This document shows, in pieces, positions 27,502 to 36,382 of a DNA stretch of 64,000 nucleotides. A program made the position numbers and the translations under genes. Location: positions 1 to 64,000 of the forward strand of contig NZ_SMBP01000006.1 in NCBI RefSeq assembly GCF_004341945.1. The letters are read 5' to 3'. Position 1 is the stretch's first letter. Every line of letters begins with the position of its first letter. The stretch comes from Longicatena caecimuris. Lineage in GTDB: Bacteria > Bacillota_I > Bacilli_A > Erysipelotrichales > Erysipelotrichaceae. The notes beneath the pieces were generated by a model. That model was not told the origin of the DNA. It was given only the letters and a program-made list of their open reading frames with translations, and searched no databases.

Positions 27502-28952
27502 AAGAACCACATATGCTCCATATAGGTATCCATGAAGCCTTCTTGTTGTGCCAATTCCACACAGACACCTTCTTTCTGTAAAGTTTCTGCTTTTGACAGC
27601 GCATTTGTTTGCATGATTTGAATAGTTCCTTGCAAAGCACTGTTACCAATTATGGAGCAACGTCCAAGAAATGCTGCCGGTAAGATACCCAGAGTAATCA
27701 ATGTCTGTATCTTTAATGCTTTTCCAAAACCACCTGCGATATAAACATGTTGAATATCCGATGCTGTTAATTGACATATGGCTAATAAGCTTTCGATACC
27801 GGTACGAATGGCCGACTTAGCCAATTGAAAATTGCGAATATCTTCTTGTACAATGGAAACATTTGCAGTTAATTGACATGTTTGTTTTAAATAACCGGTT
27901 TCATCCATATCTTTCATTCTTAATAATTCAGCAATTCCTTCCATATAGCCACTACCGCAAATACCGATTGGTTTCGTATTTCCAATTGTGTTAAAGCACC
28001 AACCGTTTTCGTAACGAATTTGATAAATCGCACCATTGGTTGCTGCCATTCCATGTTTCATATTCCCACCTTCAAAGGCAGGTCCGGCAGCCGTTGACGT
28101 CACATACATCTTCCCGTGATGACATAAGACCAATTCACCATTCGTCCCCAAATCAAGCAGCATCGTATGCTCCTTCATACGCGTACTTAAGGAAATAATA
28201 CCGGCTAAAATATCGCCTCCGACAAAGGCTGAAAAATGGGGTAAGATCGTGATAGGTACCGTCATAGGTAATTGAAACCAATTATCCGTAAGGATCTGTG
28301 TTTCTGTAATAGGACAAGTATATGGATATTCACTGATTTTTCTGGGATCAACGCCTTGAAAGATATGCGCCATGGCAGGATTCCCGCAAACATACATGCA
28401 AGATATTTCTTTTTGAAAGCAGCTTTGAAATGTTTGAATGCTCTTTTTCATCCGCTGCAAGAGAATACTTTGTAATGATTCTACCCCATGTTCATTACAA
28501 TATTGAATTCTCGTTATGACATCAGCGCCGAAACTACGCTGTGGATTTACAAAGGCATCTTCCCATAAAACCTCCCCGGTTTTGCGATCGATATATGCCA
28601 TTACAACAGTAGTAGTTCCTAAATCAATCGCAATGCCGATGCCCTTTTGTGTTTTATTCGCAAATACTTGTTTTTGCAAAGAACCCAGAATGCGAAATCC
28701 GGTTTCTTGATTAATTGAAATTGCTATATCTTCTTCAGCTTTTTCATGACAGCACGCCAAACGTATTCCGGCCTTAATTTCCTCTTTGCTTAACAGCCTT
28801 TTTTCCGTATCCGTTATTGGCATCGCTCCTTGTACAAGCGTAATACGGCATTTCCCGCATGTCTGATTTCCAGCACATGCCGCAGACAGACAAGAATTTT
28901 CTGACAACGTTGACCAAAACGGTTCCGCTTTTTTAAAGCTTAGTTTCATCAT
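27498..28952 (-). CDS. Reductive activator of corrinoid proteins (RACo/RACE-type, ASKHA fold)
   Basis: The protein has about 484 residues. The N-terminal [2Fe-2S] domain has C26, C32 and C35 (CAGNQTCGKC) and the last Cys in LACCH near 67. The ATP-binding ASKHA domain (DUF4445) follows: GIAIDLGTTTVVMAY, MLLDLGTNGELVL and IAGGFGKALKI. The protein reduces inactive cob(II)amide to cob(I)amide with ATP, restarting the methyltransferase. It is shorter than many RACo proteins because the linker region is reduced. It starts 16 bp after the corrinoid protein gene, its expected target. Confidence 0.88.
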   Translation of the reverse strand: MMKLSFKKAEPFWSTLSENSCLSAACAGNQTCGKCRITLVQGAMPITDTEKRLLSKEEIKAGIRLACCHEKAEEDIAISINQETGFRILGSLQKQVFANKTQKGIGIAIDLGTTTVVMAYIDRKTGEVLWEDAFVNPQRSFGADVITRIQYCNEHGVESLQSILLQRMKKSIQTFQSCFQKEISCMYVCGNPAMAHIFQGVDPRKISEYPYTCPITETQILTDNWFQLPMTVPITILPHFSAFVGGDILAGIISLSTRMKEHTMLLDLGTNGELVLCHHGKMYVTSTAAGPAFEGGNMKHGMAATNGAIYQIRYENGWCFNTIGNTKPIGICGSGYMEGIAELLRMKDMDETGYLKQTCQLTANVSIVQEDIRNFQLAKSAIRTGIESLLAICQLTASDIQHVYIAGGFGKALKIQTLITLGILPAAFLGRCSIIGNSALQGTIQIMQTNALSKAETLQKEGVCVELAQQEGFMDTYMEHMWFL

Positions 28953-28968
28953 ACTATCTTTCTTTATC

Positions 28969-29610
28969 TTATGATGATAAGTCAAGCAATCGCTGCGCTA
29001 AGGTTATCGCATCGGGTTCATAAATATCGGCACCAATTTGTTGGCAATATGCCAAGGTGACGGGTGCTCCCCCTACACAAATCTTAACGCTATCGCGTAA
29101 TCCGGCAGCAATTAATGCTTCCACCGTTTGTTTCATGGATGGCATTGAGGTCGTCAGCAAAGCCGACATGCATACATAATCGGGCTGATAGGTCTTTACC
29201 GCTTCAACAAATTTTTCTGGCGCAACATCTACCCCCAGATCAATCACTTCAAAACCTTTTGATTTCAACATCAATCCTACAAGATTTTTACCAATATCAT
29301 GTAAATCCGTCTTAACAGTACCTAATACAATGATTCCTTTCGTCTCAACGTTATGTTTCAATAATTCAGGGCCAATTAAATCCAATCCTGAATTTAAGCA
29401 TCTGGCAGCAATTAACACTTCGGGAATAAACGCTTTGCCCTGTGACCATTTATCAGCAACATTTTGCATAGCTACTAAAAAGGCGTCATTTAATAATACG
29501 GTGGCCGGGATTTGTTCACGCAATGCCTCTTGGACATGCTCATTAAAATCCTTGATCTTTCCTTTTTGCAATTCTGTAATAATTGCCTTTAACAATTCTT
29601 CTCTTGTCAT
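28969..29610 (-). CDS. Corrinoid (methyl-carrier) protein
   Basis: The protein has 213 residues. The N-terminal four-helix cap (1-90, LNDAFLVAMQNVADKW) is followed by a Rossmann B12-binding domain with DLHDIG (102-107), where His104 is the lower cobalt ligand, plus GFEVIDLGVDV and a late GGAPVT. This is the standard MtaC/MtvC-type shuttle. It carries the methyl group between the two methyltransferases encoded directly upstream. AGGAGAG precedes the ATG. Confidence 0.93.
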   Translation of the reverse strand: MTREELLKAIITELQKGKIKDFNEHVQEALREQIPATVLLNDAFLVAMQNVADKWSQGKAFIPEVLIAARCLNSGLDLIGPELLKHNVETKGIIVLGTVKTDLHDIGKNLVGLMLKSKGFEVIDLGVDVAPEKFVEAVKTYQPDYVCMSALLTTSMPSMKQTVEALIAAGLRDSVKICVGGAPVTLAYCQQIGADIYEPDAITLAQRLLDLSS

Positions 29611-29621
29611 TGTTATCTCTC

Positions 29622-30782
29622 CTATTCATCTGATGTGGTAGTTGCTTCTATCCCATACCATTTTTCTTTATCTGCATAAGCGGGAGATGCATGCTGTCCA
29701 TTTCCCTTTTGTTCAATCTGTGATCCATAGCGATATGCTTCTTCCACAAATGCCAAATAGTTTTCCAAAGGTACATTATCCCCAATACGGTTACTGATGG
29801 TATAAATCATCTTACCTTTATGCGGCTGCCAAAAGGTATCTGCTAAGAATCGTGTTTCTGCACGAATATCTTCGACATTGCCAAATGGAAATAAACGCTG
29901 CAAATCAAATCCACACCAAAAGGCCAAATCATCTCCATATGTTTCCACGATTTCTTTTTCATCCATGCAATATTTTTGAACAGGATGCAATACATCAATT
30001 CCGGCTTCTACTAATGATGGTAATAATTCACGGATGTCTCCACAGCTATGGAACCAAACATCAATACCTAATTCATGGGCACGCTCACAAACTTTTTTAT
30101 AGTAAGGTAAGTAAAATTCATCAAATAATTCTTTGGACATAAACGGCCCTGTCTGCATTCCGATATCATCTAACACCGTGATCCCGTCAATATTAGCTTC
30201 CTGTACCCCACGTTCCATCGTCCGTAAAATGTATTTCAAGCGTTTCTGATTCAGTTTATGAACACGCTCGGGTTCCAAATACATATCCAACAGCGTATTT
30301 TGTAACCCTCGGAATTTTACCTGATACCACATGAAGAAAGGCGTGATTGACATTAAGCGATATCTTCCATCTTCTTGTGGCGCTGTTTCAAATAAATCAG
30401 GATGTTCGGCATCCGGACAATTTTCGGAAATCTGTTCAATTACATCCCAATCCAAAGCATTTTCTTCATCAACGGCAACGGATTCTCCCGGCTTTCTTTT
30501 CAATGATGGATCTGCCCCTTCTACATCACAGTAGCAAAACTCCCCCTTTTTCCCAAAAATGGCCGGTTTTTTCATATAAAACGGAGCGGCATCACAAGGC
30601 ATACGTTCATGCAAATCATTGATTGGTTTATGTTTATACTCACTTAATTCATCAACATGAATCCAATGACCATGGATGATAACAGCAGGGCGCAAGGCAC
30701 CTTCACCCTTAATCAGACTGCGAATTTCTTCCCTGGATAATGGCGGATATTCGGCATTAGGGAATTGTTTATATAATGGCAT
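29622..30782 (-). CDS. URO-D family corrinoid methyltransferase
   Basis: The protein has 386 residues of the URO-D fold used by MtaA/MtbA-like and O-demethylase methyltransferases. The zinc ligands are visible: H245 and C247 in WFHSCGD, and C290 in FWCGFD. There is no haem-pathway context, so uroporphyrinogen decarboxylation is unlikely. It probably transfers a methyl group between a substrate and the corrinoid protein encoded 11 bp downstream. The C-terminal ~35 residues (QIEQKGNGQHASPAY on) are polar and outside the fold. Start AGGAGG. Confidence 0.85.
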   Translation of the reverse strand: MPLYKQFPNAEYPPLSREEIRSLIKGEGALRPAVIIHGHWIHVDELSEYKHKPINDLHERMPCDAAPFYMKKPAIFGKKGEFCYCDVEGADPSLKRKPGESVAVDEENALDWDVIEQISENCPDAEHPDLFETAPQEDGRYRLMSITPFFMWYQVKFRGLQNTLLDMYLEPERVHKLNQKRLKYILRTMERGVQEANIDGITVLDDIGMQTGPFMSKELFDEFYLPYYKKVCERAHELGIDVWFHSCGDIRELLPSLVEAGIDVLHPVQKYCMDEKEIVETYGDDLAFWCGFDLQRLFPFGNVEDIRAETRFLADTFWQPHKGKMIYTISNRIGDNVPLENYLAFVEEAYRYGSQIEQKGNGQHASPAYADKEKWYGIEATTTSDE

Positions 30783-32159
30783 TTACTTACCTCCTATTTT
30801 TTTAATGGTACTTAAAAATTCATCTACTGTAGGTATCCGTGAGGACCATATACAGTTTCCATTTACATAAATACAGGGCAGATGCTCTACATTCATTTTT
30901 CGACAACGCGCTATGCTTGCTTTATCTACATACATATATTCGATGTAATCAAAAGCATCACTTTGGCGATGATATGCTTCCTTAACCATATTCATCGTGT
31001 AGGTACATGCTGCACATGTTCGTGAATCTAATGTAAATACTTCGACGATTGGCCGTTGCAAATCATCATAGTGTAAAAGCTCTATTTCGACATCATCGAA
31101 TGTCTGTTCAGGATCATAATATTGTAAAGCTGTTTTAACATTCTCATAATCAGTGACTGCCTGATAACAAGCGATGCCATTCTCTACCGGAACATCAAAG
31201 GGCATATCACAGCCCGGTGATATAATCAAATCATCTGTACCTTCACATTGCTCAATAATATCAATGACCGCCTTCATATTGTCCTGTGAGCTACCATGCA
31301 GCATAGTAATCGTAAGCTGGATATTTCCTCCTAAAACCACATCATATTTTCGGCATACTGCCAAAGCATCCTTCATACACACGTTTTCATCAACCGAGAG
31401 ACAATCTGGTTTCATTCGACATAAGACTTCCAGATTCGCCGTAGCATCCCCACAGACAAACAAGCAGGAAGGAACATGACACGTTTTTAAATGTTGAAAC
31501 AACTCCGCATATGCATCTAGCAAAAACATTTCAATATGCTCAGATGATATTTGCGATAATAAAGGATCGACATAACCGATAATATCCATACCATTTTGCA
31601 GATACATCTGTGCAACAGATGCACAAACCTCTTTACAAAAAGCGATTAATTTATGAACATAATCCGCATCATCATACATATCCATAAAGAGCATTTGTCC
31701 TCGTAAATGTGATGCCAAGGTAAATGGTCCGCAGATCAATCCATATAATGCCGTATGTTCAGAAACAAGTTCCTTCATTTTCCGCATAGCTTTAAGAACA
31801 ATCGGAAACCGTCCATCTTCTTCCTTCGGTATCATGCAGCGACATGGTATCTTTTTTTCATTTTCAAAAGGATGTGTACGGACAGTGGGAGGTACTTTCC
31901 CTCCCTCGTCCCAGTACAGTTCACAACCTAAAGCTTCCGCTTCTAATTGAAGATCGAAAATAACAGGCTGTCCATCCGGATGATAATATGTGTTAACACT
32001 CATCAATGCCTCAACAAGCTTATCTGCATCATGTAAGATTTCATTGGCATCATAGCCACATAGCGAACCTGCATGTACTCCTGCAAAGGGCACCCACGGC
32101 GCTCTTGCGAATCCTTTTTGATGTTGCAATACTGACATCAACAATTGTTTATCACTCAT
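30783..32159 (-). CDS. URO-D family methyltransferase fused to a thioredoxin-like domain
   Basis: The protein has 458 residues. Residues 1-345 are a URO-D domain with GPFTLASHLRG, a Zn-site remnant FVCGD (C236) and SPGCDMP (C317). The usual His two residues before the Cys is Phe234, so metal binding may differ. Residues about 369-458 form a thioredoxin/glutaredoxin-like domain with CAAC (382-385) and a cis-Pro segment EHLPCIYVNG. The fusion suggests redox-controlled or thiol-acceptor methyl transfer. Its stop directly abuts the next gene start. Start AAAGGAGG. Confidence 0.83.
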   Translation of the reverse strand: MSDKQLLMSVLQHQKGFARAPWVPFAGVHAGSLCGYDANEILHDADKLVEALMSVNTYYHPDGQPVIFDLQLEAEALGCELYWDEGGKVPPTVRTHPFENEKKIPCRCMIPKEEDGRFPIVLKAMRKMKELVSEHTALYGLICGPFTLASHLRGQMLFMDMYDDADYVHKLIAFCKEVCASVAQMYLQNGMDIIGYVDPLLSQISSEHIEMFLLDAYAELFQHLKTCHVPSCLFVCGDATANLEVLCRMKPDCLSVDENVCMKDALAVCRKYDVVLGGNIQLTITMLHGSSQDNMKAVIDIIEQCEGTDDLIISPGCDMPFDVPVENGIACYQAVTDYENVKTALQYYDPEQTFDDVEIELLHYDDLQRPIVEVFTLDSRTCAACTYTMNMVKEAYHRQSDAFDYIEYMYVDKASIARCRKMNVEHLPCIYVNGNCIWSSRIPTVDEFLSTIKKIGGK

Positions 32160-32174
32160 ATTGCCTCCTTTGAC

Positions 32175-33722
32175 TTAATCTTCTAATCCTAACGCTTCAC
32201 AAACCCTTGTGCGATGATCTCTTGCGGCAGGTCCATAAATCACTTGAATGTATTTGCCATTCATGGCGATTCCACTATTGCCTGTTTTATTCAGCATCTC
32301 TTTATTTACAAGAGTTTCATCCTTCACATCAACACGCAAACGTGTAAAACAATTGCTTACTGCAAGAATGTTATCCTTGCCTCCCAAACCTTCAATAATC
32401 AATCCGGTAATCATATCTTTATCAGAAATAGTCACTTCACCATCTGTGTTTAATGCCAATTGAGAATCACTAAGATCTTCTAAATTATCGGTACGACCAG
32501 GTGTCTTTAAATTGAATTTCACAATGAGGAACTTAAAGACAAAGAACCAGGTAATCGTCGCAATCGGACCTAAAATCAATGCTAAAGGCCATTTGGTCAA
32601 TCCAGCTCCTAATACAAAATTCTGTAAGATGGTTTCTAATAATCCACGCCAGTATACTTGTATACCAATCAGATAAGCAACTGTCGCAAATACCCCGGTA
32701 AGAACGGCATCGACAACCCATAATAACGGCGCACAGAAGATAAAGAGGAATAGCATCGGCTCCCCAAGTCCAGCCATGACGCAAGCAATACATGCCGGAA
32801 TCACCAATTTCTTAATCTTTGCTTTATTTTCGGGTTTCGCAGTCGCAATAATAGCCATTGCAATTCCAGGGAAACCAAAGATAACGGAAATATTCGTCTG
32901 GAAGAATCGCATGGATTCATGCAAAGAAGTAATACTATTAGCATTTGCTAATTCTGCTAAAGCGATTGGTTGTGCTCCTGCATATACCTGTCCTGCTATT
33001 TCAGCAACACCACCTAATTCAGTATAGAATAATGGTGTCCAGATAAAATGATGCAAACCGGTCGGAATTAATAGACGTTTCAAGAAGTCGTAGAGGAATA
33101 CACCGATACCACCGGATTCTCCTAAGAATTGTGTAATACTATAGATCACGCCGGATAATAACGGCCATACATAAACAGCAATTAGAGAAAAGGCAAAGGC
33201 TACAAAAATTAATAAGAAATAGGTAAATTTAGCACCGCCAAATGGCTCTAGCAACCCTTTAAAGGAAGTTGAACTAAACTTATTATGCATATAACCGACT
33301 AGGCAACCTAAAATGATTCCAAGGAAGACACCCATATCGGTAATTTGCATGCCAAGCTCCATTTTCTGACCTGTCCCCATCAGCATTTCAGCATCTGACA
33401 GTTTTCCAGTCACATTCAACATGGCATTGTTTAAGGACATAAAGGTTAAATACGTTAATACAACAAGAATGGCTGCTTCCATTTTGTTTCTTTTAGCGAA
33501 ATGTGTTGCCAAGGCAATGGCAAACAGAATGCTCAGGTTTCCAATGATATATGTCATTGCTCCAGATATTTGTTTTGCGAAAGTGCTTACGATGTCTGGC
33601 ATAAAATCAAACTGCAAAATCTGACAAATAGCCACTACAATTCCCATAAGTGCCGCAAAAAATACAGGCTGTAAAATACCACGAGCAAAGCTTTGCATGG
33701 TTCTTGATATTTTTTCTTTCAT
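32175..33722 (-). CDS. PTS EIICB, glucose/alpha-glucoside type
   Basis: The protein has 515 residues. The N-terminal EIIC (about 1-420) has ten or so membrane segments and LIPTGLHHFIWTPLFY, a hallmark of the glucose/maltose branch. The C-terminal EIIB has the phosphorylated Cys in LAVSNCFTRLRVDV (about 457). It imports and phosphorylates its sugar using the EIIA encoded at 34824-35312. There is no normal RBS next to the ATG. AAAGGAG is about 35 nt upstream, with a hairpin (TAACATTCAA/TTGAACGTTA) between. It follows a LicT-controlled terminator. Confidence 0.92.
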   Translation of the reverse strand: MKEKISRTMQSFARGILQPVFFAALMGIVVAICQILQFDFMPDIVSTFAKQISGAMTYIIGNLSILFAIALATHFAKRNKMEAAILVVLTYLTFMSLNNAMLNVTGKLSDAEMLMGTGQKMELGMQITDMGVFLGIILGCLVGYMHNKFSSTSFKGLLEPFGGAKFTYFLLIFVAFAFSLIAVYVWPLLSGVIYSITQFLGESGGIGVFLYDFLKRLLIPTGLHHFIWTPLFYTELGGVAEIAGQVYAGAQPIALAELANANSITSLHESMRFFQTNISVIFGFPGIAMAIIATAKPENKAKIKKLVIPACIACVMAGLGEPMLFLFIFCAPLLWVVDAVLTGVFATVAYLIGIQVYWRGLLETILQNFVLGAGLTKWPLALILGPIATITWFFVFKFLIVKFNLKTPGRTDNLEDLSDSQLALNTDGEVTISDKDMITGLIIEGLGGKDNILAVSNCFTRLRVDVKDETLVNKEMLNKTGNSGIAMNGKYIQVIYGPAARDHRTRVCEALGLED

Positions 33723-33883
33723 AATGCTTTTATAACGTTCAATATTTGAATGTTAATCTCCTTTCCAAGTTTATTTGATAAGATTGTTGTTGCGTTTTGT
33801 TACTTAACATTGTTAGTGTTGGTTTGTAATCATCCTTTCTTTTCTTGCATCATGTGGCCACTTCTGATTCCAAGGATCTTTAT

Positions 33884-33950
33884 TTCAAAAAAACAAGACC
33901 CGATGATAAAGTAGCGCAACTCTTTCCTGTGCGTACTTATCACCGGGTCT
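33884..33950 (-). terminator. Conditional terminator overlapped by the RAT before EIICB
   Basis: On the minus strand, AGACCCGGTGATAA (33937-33950) pairs with TTATCATCGGGTCT (33896-33909), followed by a U-rich tract (33884-33894). Its 5' arm overlaps the RAT at 33943-33970, so LicT binding prevents it forming. Confidence 0.9.
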
Positions 33951-33970
33951 GCCTTTTCAGTAACACTCCC
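33943..33970 (-). promoter_or_regulatory. Ribonucleic antiterminator (RAT) for the operon
   Basis: The minus-strand RNA reads GGGAGUGUUACUGAAAAGGC with AGACCCGG after it. This follows the BglG/LicT RAT pattern (GTTACTG, then AGGC). It lies immediately after the licT stop and overlaps the terminator arm, so read-through into the PTS and corrinoid genes depends on LicT. Confidence 0.9.
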
Positions 33971-33975
33971 AGTAC

Positions 33976-34821
33976 CTATTTCTTTTTCACGTTTCGGTTA
34001 ATATGGATAGCCAAATAGATACGTTCCTGTTCCGAAATCGTATACCCGAAATTTTCTTTCACATATTTGACTATTTCATCCACACATTTTTGAGCCTCCA
34101 GATATTTCCCTTGGAGTAACTCAATAACTTCCTGATCATTTTCTTCCATTTGCTTTAACACGATCCGTTTCGCAAAGAAGTTCAGATGTGTTAATAAGCG
34201 TAAATAATCTAAACTATTTTCTTCAAATTCGATTTGATAATACTCTTTTATGATGCGTACAACACCATTGACGATAACCATGACATCCAATGTCTGATTG
34301 ATGTCAGATGTACAGTTGGTAGCGTTCATAATGTGCATGGCAATAAATCCTGCTTCACTGGAAGGTAAGCGAATATGCAATTTCTTCTCGCAGTAATCCA
34401 ATACCTTTTTCGCAACATTGTATTCATTCTTATAGATAATCTTAATCTCTGCTAACATAGGACATGATAGATTTAAATGCTCTTTTGCTCTTTCAACAGC
34501 AAAGGAAAGATGATCCATAAGCAGTACATAGATTTGTGGATTCAGCTTAATACCCAAATCCTTTTTTACTATTTCTACCGTATAATCGACAATATCAACA
34601 TATTCTACAGATACACGTGTTAATGTGTTAAAAAGTTTTTTATATAAATCTTCACTGTCCGCGGCAATGAATTTCTTTTCCATATCCTCATCTGAGATAT
34701 ATTCACCGCGTTTCTTTCCAAAGCCTACACCGCCACCCAGAGCTATGAGCTCTCTATCCTTTTCATCACATACAATAACAACGTTATTGTTTAAAACCTT
34801 ACTTATTTTATAATTACCCAT
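33976..34821 (-). CDS. LicT/BglG-type transcriptional antiterminator
   Basis: The protein has 281 residues, the normal length. The N-terminal RNA-binding CAT domain (1-55) has ISKVLNNNVVIV and ALGGGVGFGKKRGE. Two PRD domains follow, with conserved His in DHLSFAVERA, GFIAMHIMNA, LLTHLNFFAKRI and YLAIHINR. Phosphorylation by HPr and the PTS would switch it. Without sugar it is inactive and transcription ends at 33884-33950. Two RAT-like sites are present, one before its own operon and one after its gene. Confidence 0.94.
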   Translation of the reverse strand: MGNYKISKVLNNNVVIVCDEKDRELIALGGGVGFGKKRGEYISDEDMEKKFIAADSEDLYKKLFNTLTRVSVEYVDIVDYTVEIVKKDLGIKLNPQIYVLLMDHLSFAVERAKEHLNLSCPMLAEIKIIYKNEYNVAKKVLDYCEKKLHIRLPSSEAGFIAMHIMNATNCTSDINQTLDVMVIVNGVVRIIKEYYQIEFEENSLDYLRLLTHLNFFAKRIVLKQMEENDQEVIELLQGKYLEAQKCVDEIVKYVKENFGYTISEQERIYLAIHINRNVKKK

Positions 34822-34823
34822 TT

Positions 34824-35312
34824 TTATTGCTTCTTATTGCAAATACTGGCGATGGCTGTCTTCCCCTGCGTGACTAAGTTCTCACTGTACAACTGAATAC
34901 GCTCACTTTCGCAATCCATGAAAATTAAAATGGTATCTGTATTTATGTTTTTTTCTTTAAAGAATTGTCTGTCAACCTTGATTAAAGGATCACCGACCTT
35001 TACTTCTGCATTTTTTGTCGTCAGCACCTGTAGACCCTCTCCTTTATACATGCATGTATCAACACCTACATGAACAAGTATATTGACACTTTCATTTTTC
35101 ACAATGACTGCATGCTTCGTATCTGCAATCATCTCAATTGTTCCTGATATTGGGGAAAAAACGTAAGCGTCATCGGTTTTGATAGCGATTCCTTCTCCCA
35201 TCATCTTTGTGCTGAAAATATCATCCTTCACCTGTTCCAGCGCATATAAACACCCGGAATTCGATGAATAAACCTCAATTTTTTGATTTTTTGGCTTAAA
35301 AAAACGTAACAT
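34824..35312 (-). CDS. PTS EIIA, glucose (Crr-like) type
   Basis: The protein has 162 residues from the ATG at 35312, which follows GGAGGT by 4 nt. It has the EIIA-Glc fold: VFSPISGTIEMI, KHAVIVK and the active-site NILVHVGVDT with the phosphorylated His. It donates phosphate to the EIIB domain of 32175-33722. It is the first gene of the unit, followed by licT after 2 bp. Confidence 0.92.
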   Translation of the reverse strand: MLRFFKPKNQKIEVYSSNSGCLYALEQVKDDIFSTKMMGEGIAIKTDDAYVFSPISGTIEMIADTKHAVIVKNESVNILVHVGVDTCMYKGEGLQVLTTKNAEVKVGDPLIKVDRQFFKEKNINTDTILIFMDCESERIQLYSENLVTQGKTAIASICNKKQ

Positions 35313-35351
35313 AATTACCTCCATTAAAAAGTATACAAGTTATTACTATAA

Positions 35352-35425
35352 CTCATGCCTGTTTTTAACAGTAACACGTTACAAGTATATTATAAGCCAT
35401 TTATGGCCATTGTCAAGCGCTTACA
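35352..35425 (-). promoter_or_regulatory. Operon promoter with cre-like site and leader RAT-like element
   Basis: On the minus strand, TTGACA (35411-35416), a 16-bp spacer and TATAAT (35389-35394) form a strong promoter. The -35 lies inside TGTAAGCGCTTGACA (35411-35425), a near match to the CcpA cre consensus with one extra base, suggesting glucose repression. The transcript starts with a RAT-like GTGTTACTG...CAGGC (35352-35382), followed by a small hairpin AGTTAT/ATAACT and a short U run. LicT may therefore also control its own expression. Confidence 0.78.
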
Positions 35426-35618
35426 TAAATTACCATTTAAAATTTTTATAACCTGTTCATCTTATGGGAGTAGCTTCTGTCGATCATTATGATTTTTTTA
35501 ATAGTGTTTAGACATAGCTAGCTATCGATGTCCTACTTTATAACCGCCATATAAATTCATGTATATGCTCTACAGAAAAAGGACTCTTCTCAATGAAAAG
35601 TCCTTATAAGAGTGAAAC
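35426..35618 (-). terminator. Intergenic gap with the RDD gene terminator (35576-35607)
   Basis: On the minus strand, AAGGACT and AGTCCTT arms around a TTTCATTGAGAAG loop are followed by U5, directly after the RDD gene stop. The rest of the gap shows no gene. Confidence 0.8.
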
Positions 35619-36365
35619 TTATTTCTTTCCGTTCTTTTTTGGCAGACGTTTCTTTTCCGTCTTTTTCTGAGGTGCAGGCATTGGCTTCTGTTTTCTTTTT
35701 TGCTGCTCTGGTTTAGGTTTCTCTGTTTGTCTTGGCGTATCCTTTTTTACTTCCTCTTCTTTTAAAGCTAATACAACTTTTGTTCCCCCAATGTAATCAT
35801 GCAAAGCACGATGACTCGCCGTATAGATTGCTAAAACGACCGATAGCAATGTAAAGGCAATCCCGATATACTGCCAAATAGCATCAACATATACCCATGT
35901 TACTAAAGTCACCAGCTGACGAATATACGTAGATATGATAAATAAGGTTCCTTCCATCAGGAAGATAGCAATTCCTTGACGTAAGATCAATTCCTTTACT
36001 CCGACAGCTTCCCCATCTTTGCGTACGATACGCAGACCAAGCAGATGCTTACCAAGCGTCTGTCCCCTCCAAATCTTACATGGTACGACAATATAGTACA
36101 GAATGGCTGCCAACAGGCATAAGATACCTGCTATCATGCCCCAATAACGTTCAAAACCTAATGCCTCAAACACATACAAATCAGAAAACATGTCACTTTT
36201 ACCGGTAATGACACCATACAGCAAGACCGCTGGAAAACCACTGATGATACCGCCTAAAGACCAATCGATAAAATAGGCACCTAAACGTTTCCCCATAGGG
36301 ATATCATTCGGTGTATGATCCAGCTTGCTGCTTAATTTACGAAAGATACCAGTTGTTTCACTCAT
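35619..36365 (-). CDS. RDD-family membrane protein with basic C-terminal tail
   Basis: The protein has 248 residues from the ATG at 36365 (GAGGT 8 nt upstream). The RDD core has the Arg/Asp pattern in GKRLGAYFIDW and RGQTLGKHLLGLRIV, with four or five membrane segments. The last ~45 residues are rich in Lys, Pro and Gln, probably cytoplasmic. RDD proteins may move ions or small molecules, but function is usually unknown. It overlaps no neighbour, and follows the PatB gene by 17 bp. Confidence 0.82.
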   Translation of the reverse strand: MSETTGIFRKLSSKLDHTPNDIPMGKRLGAYFIDWSLGGIISGFPAVLLYGVITGKSDMFSDLYVFEALGFERYWGMIAGILCLLAAILYYIVVPCKIWRGQTLGKHLLGLRIVRKDGEAVGVKELILRQGIAIFLMEGTLFIISTYIRQLVTLVTWVYVDAIWQYIGIAFTLLSVVLAIYTASHRALHDYIGGTKVVLALKEEEVKKDTPRQTEKPKPEQQKRKQKPMPAPQKKTEKKRLPKKNGKK

Positions 36366-36382
36366 ATAGTTAACCTCACTTC

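Noticed and set aside
29622-32159. Uroporphyrinogen decarboxylase (haem pathway)
   Set aside because: Two copies with methyltransferase-type zinc motifs lie next to a corrinoid protein and its activator, with no haem genes nearby.
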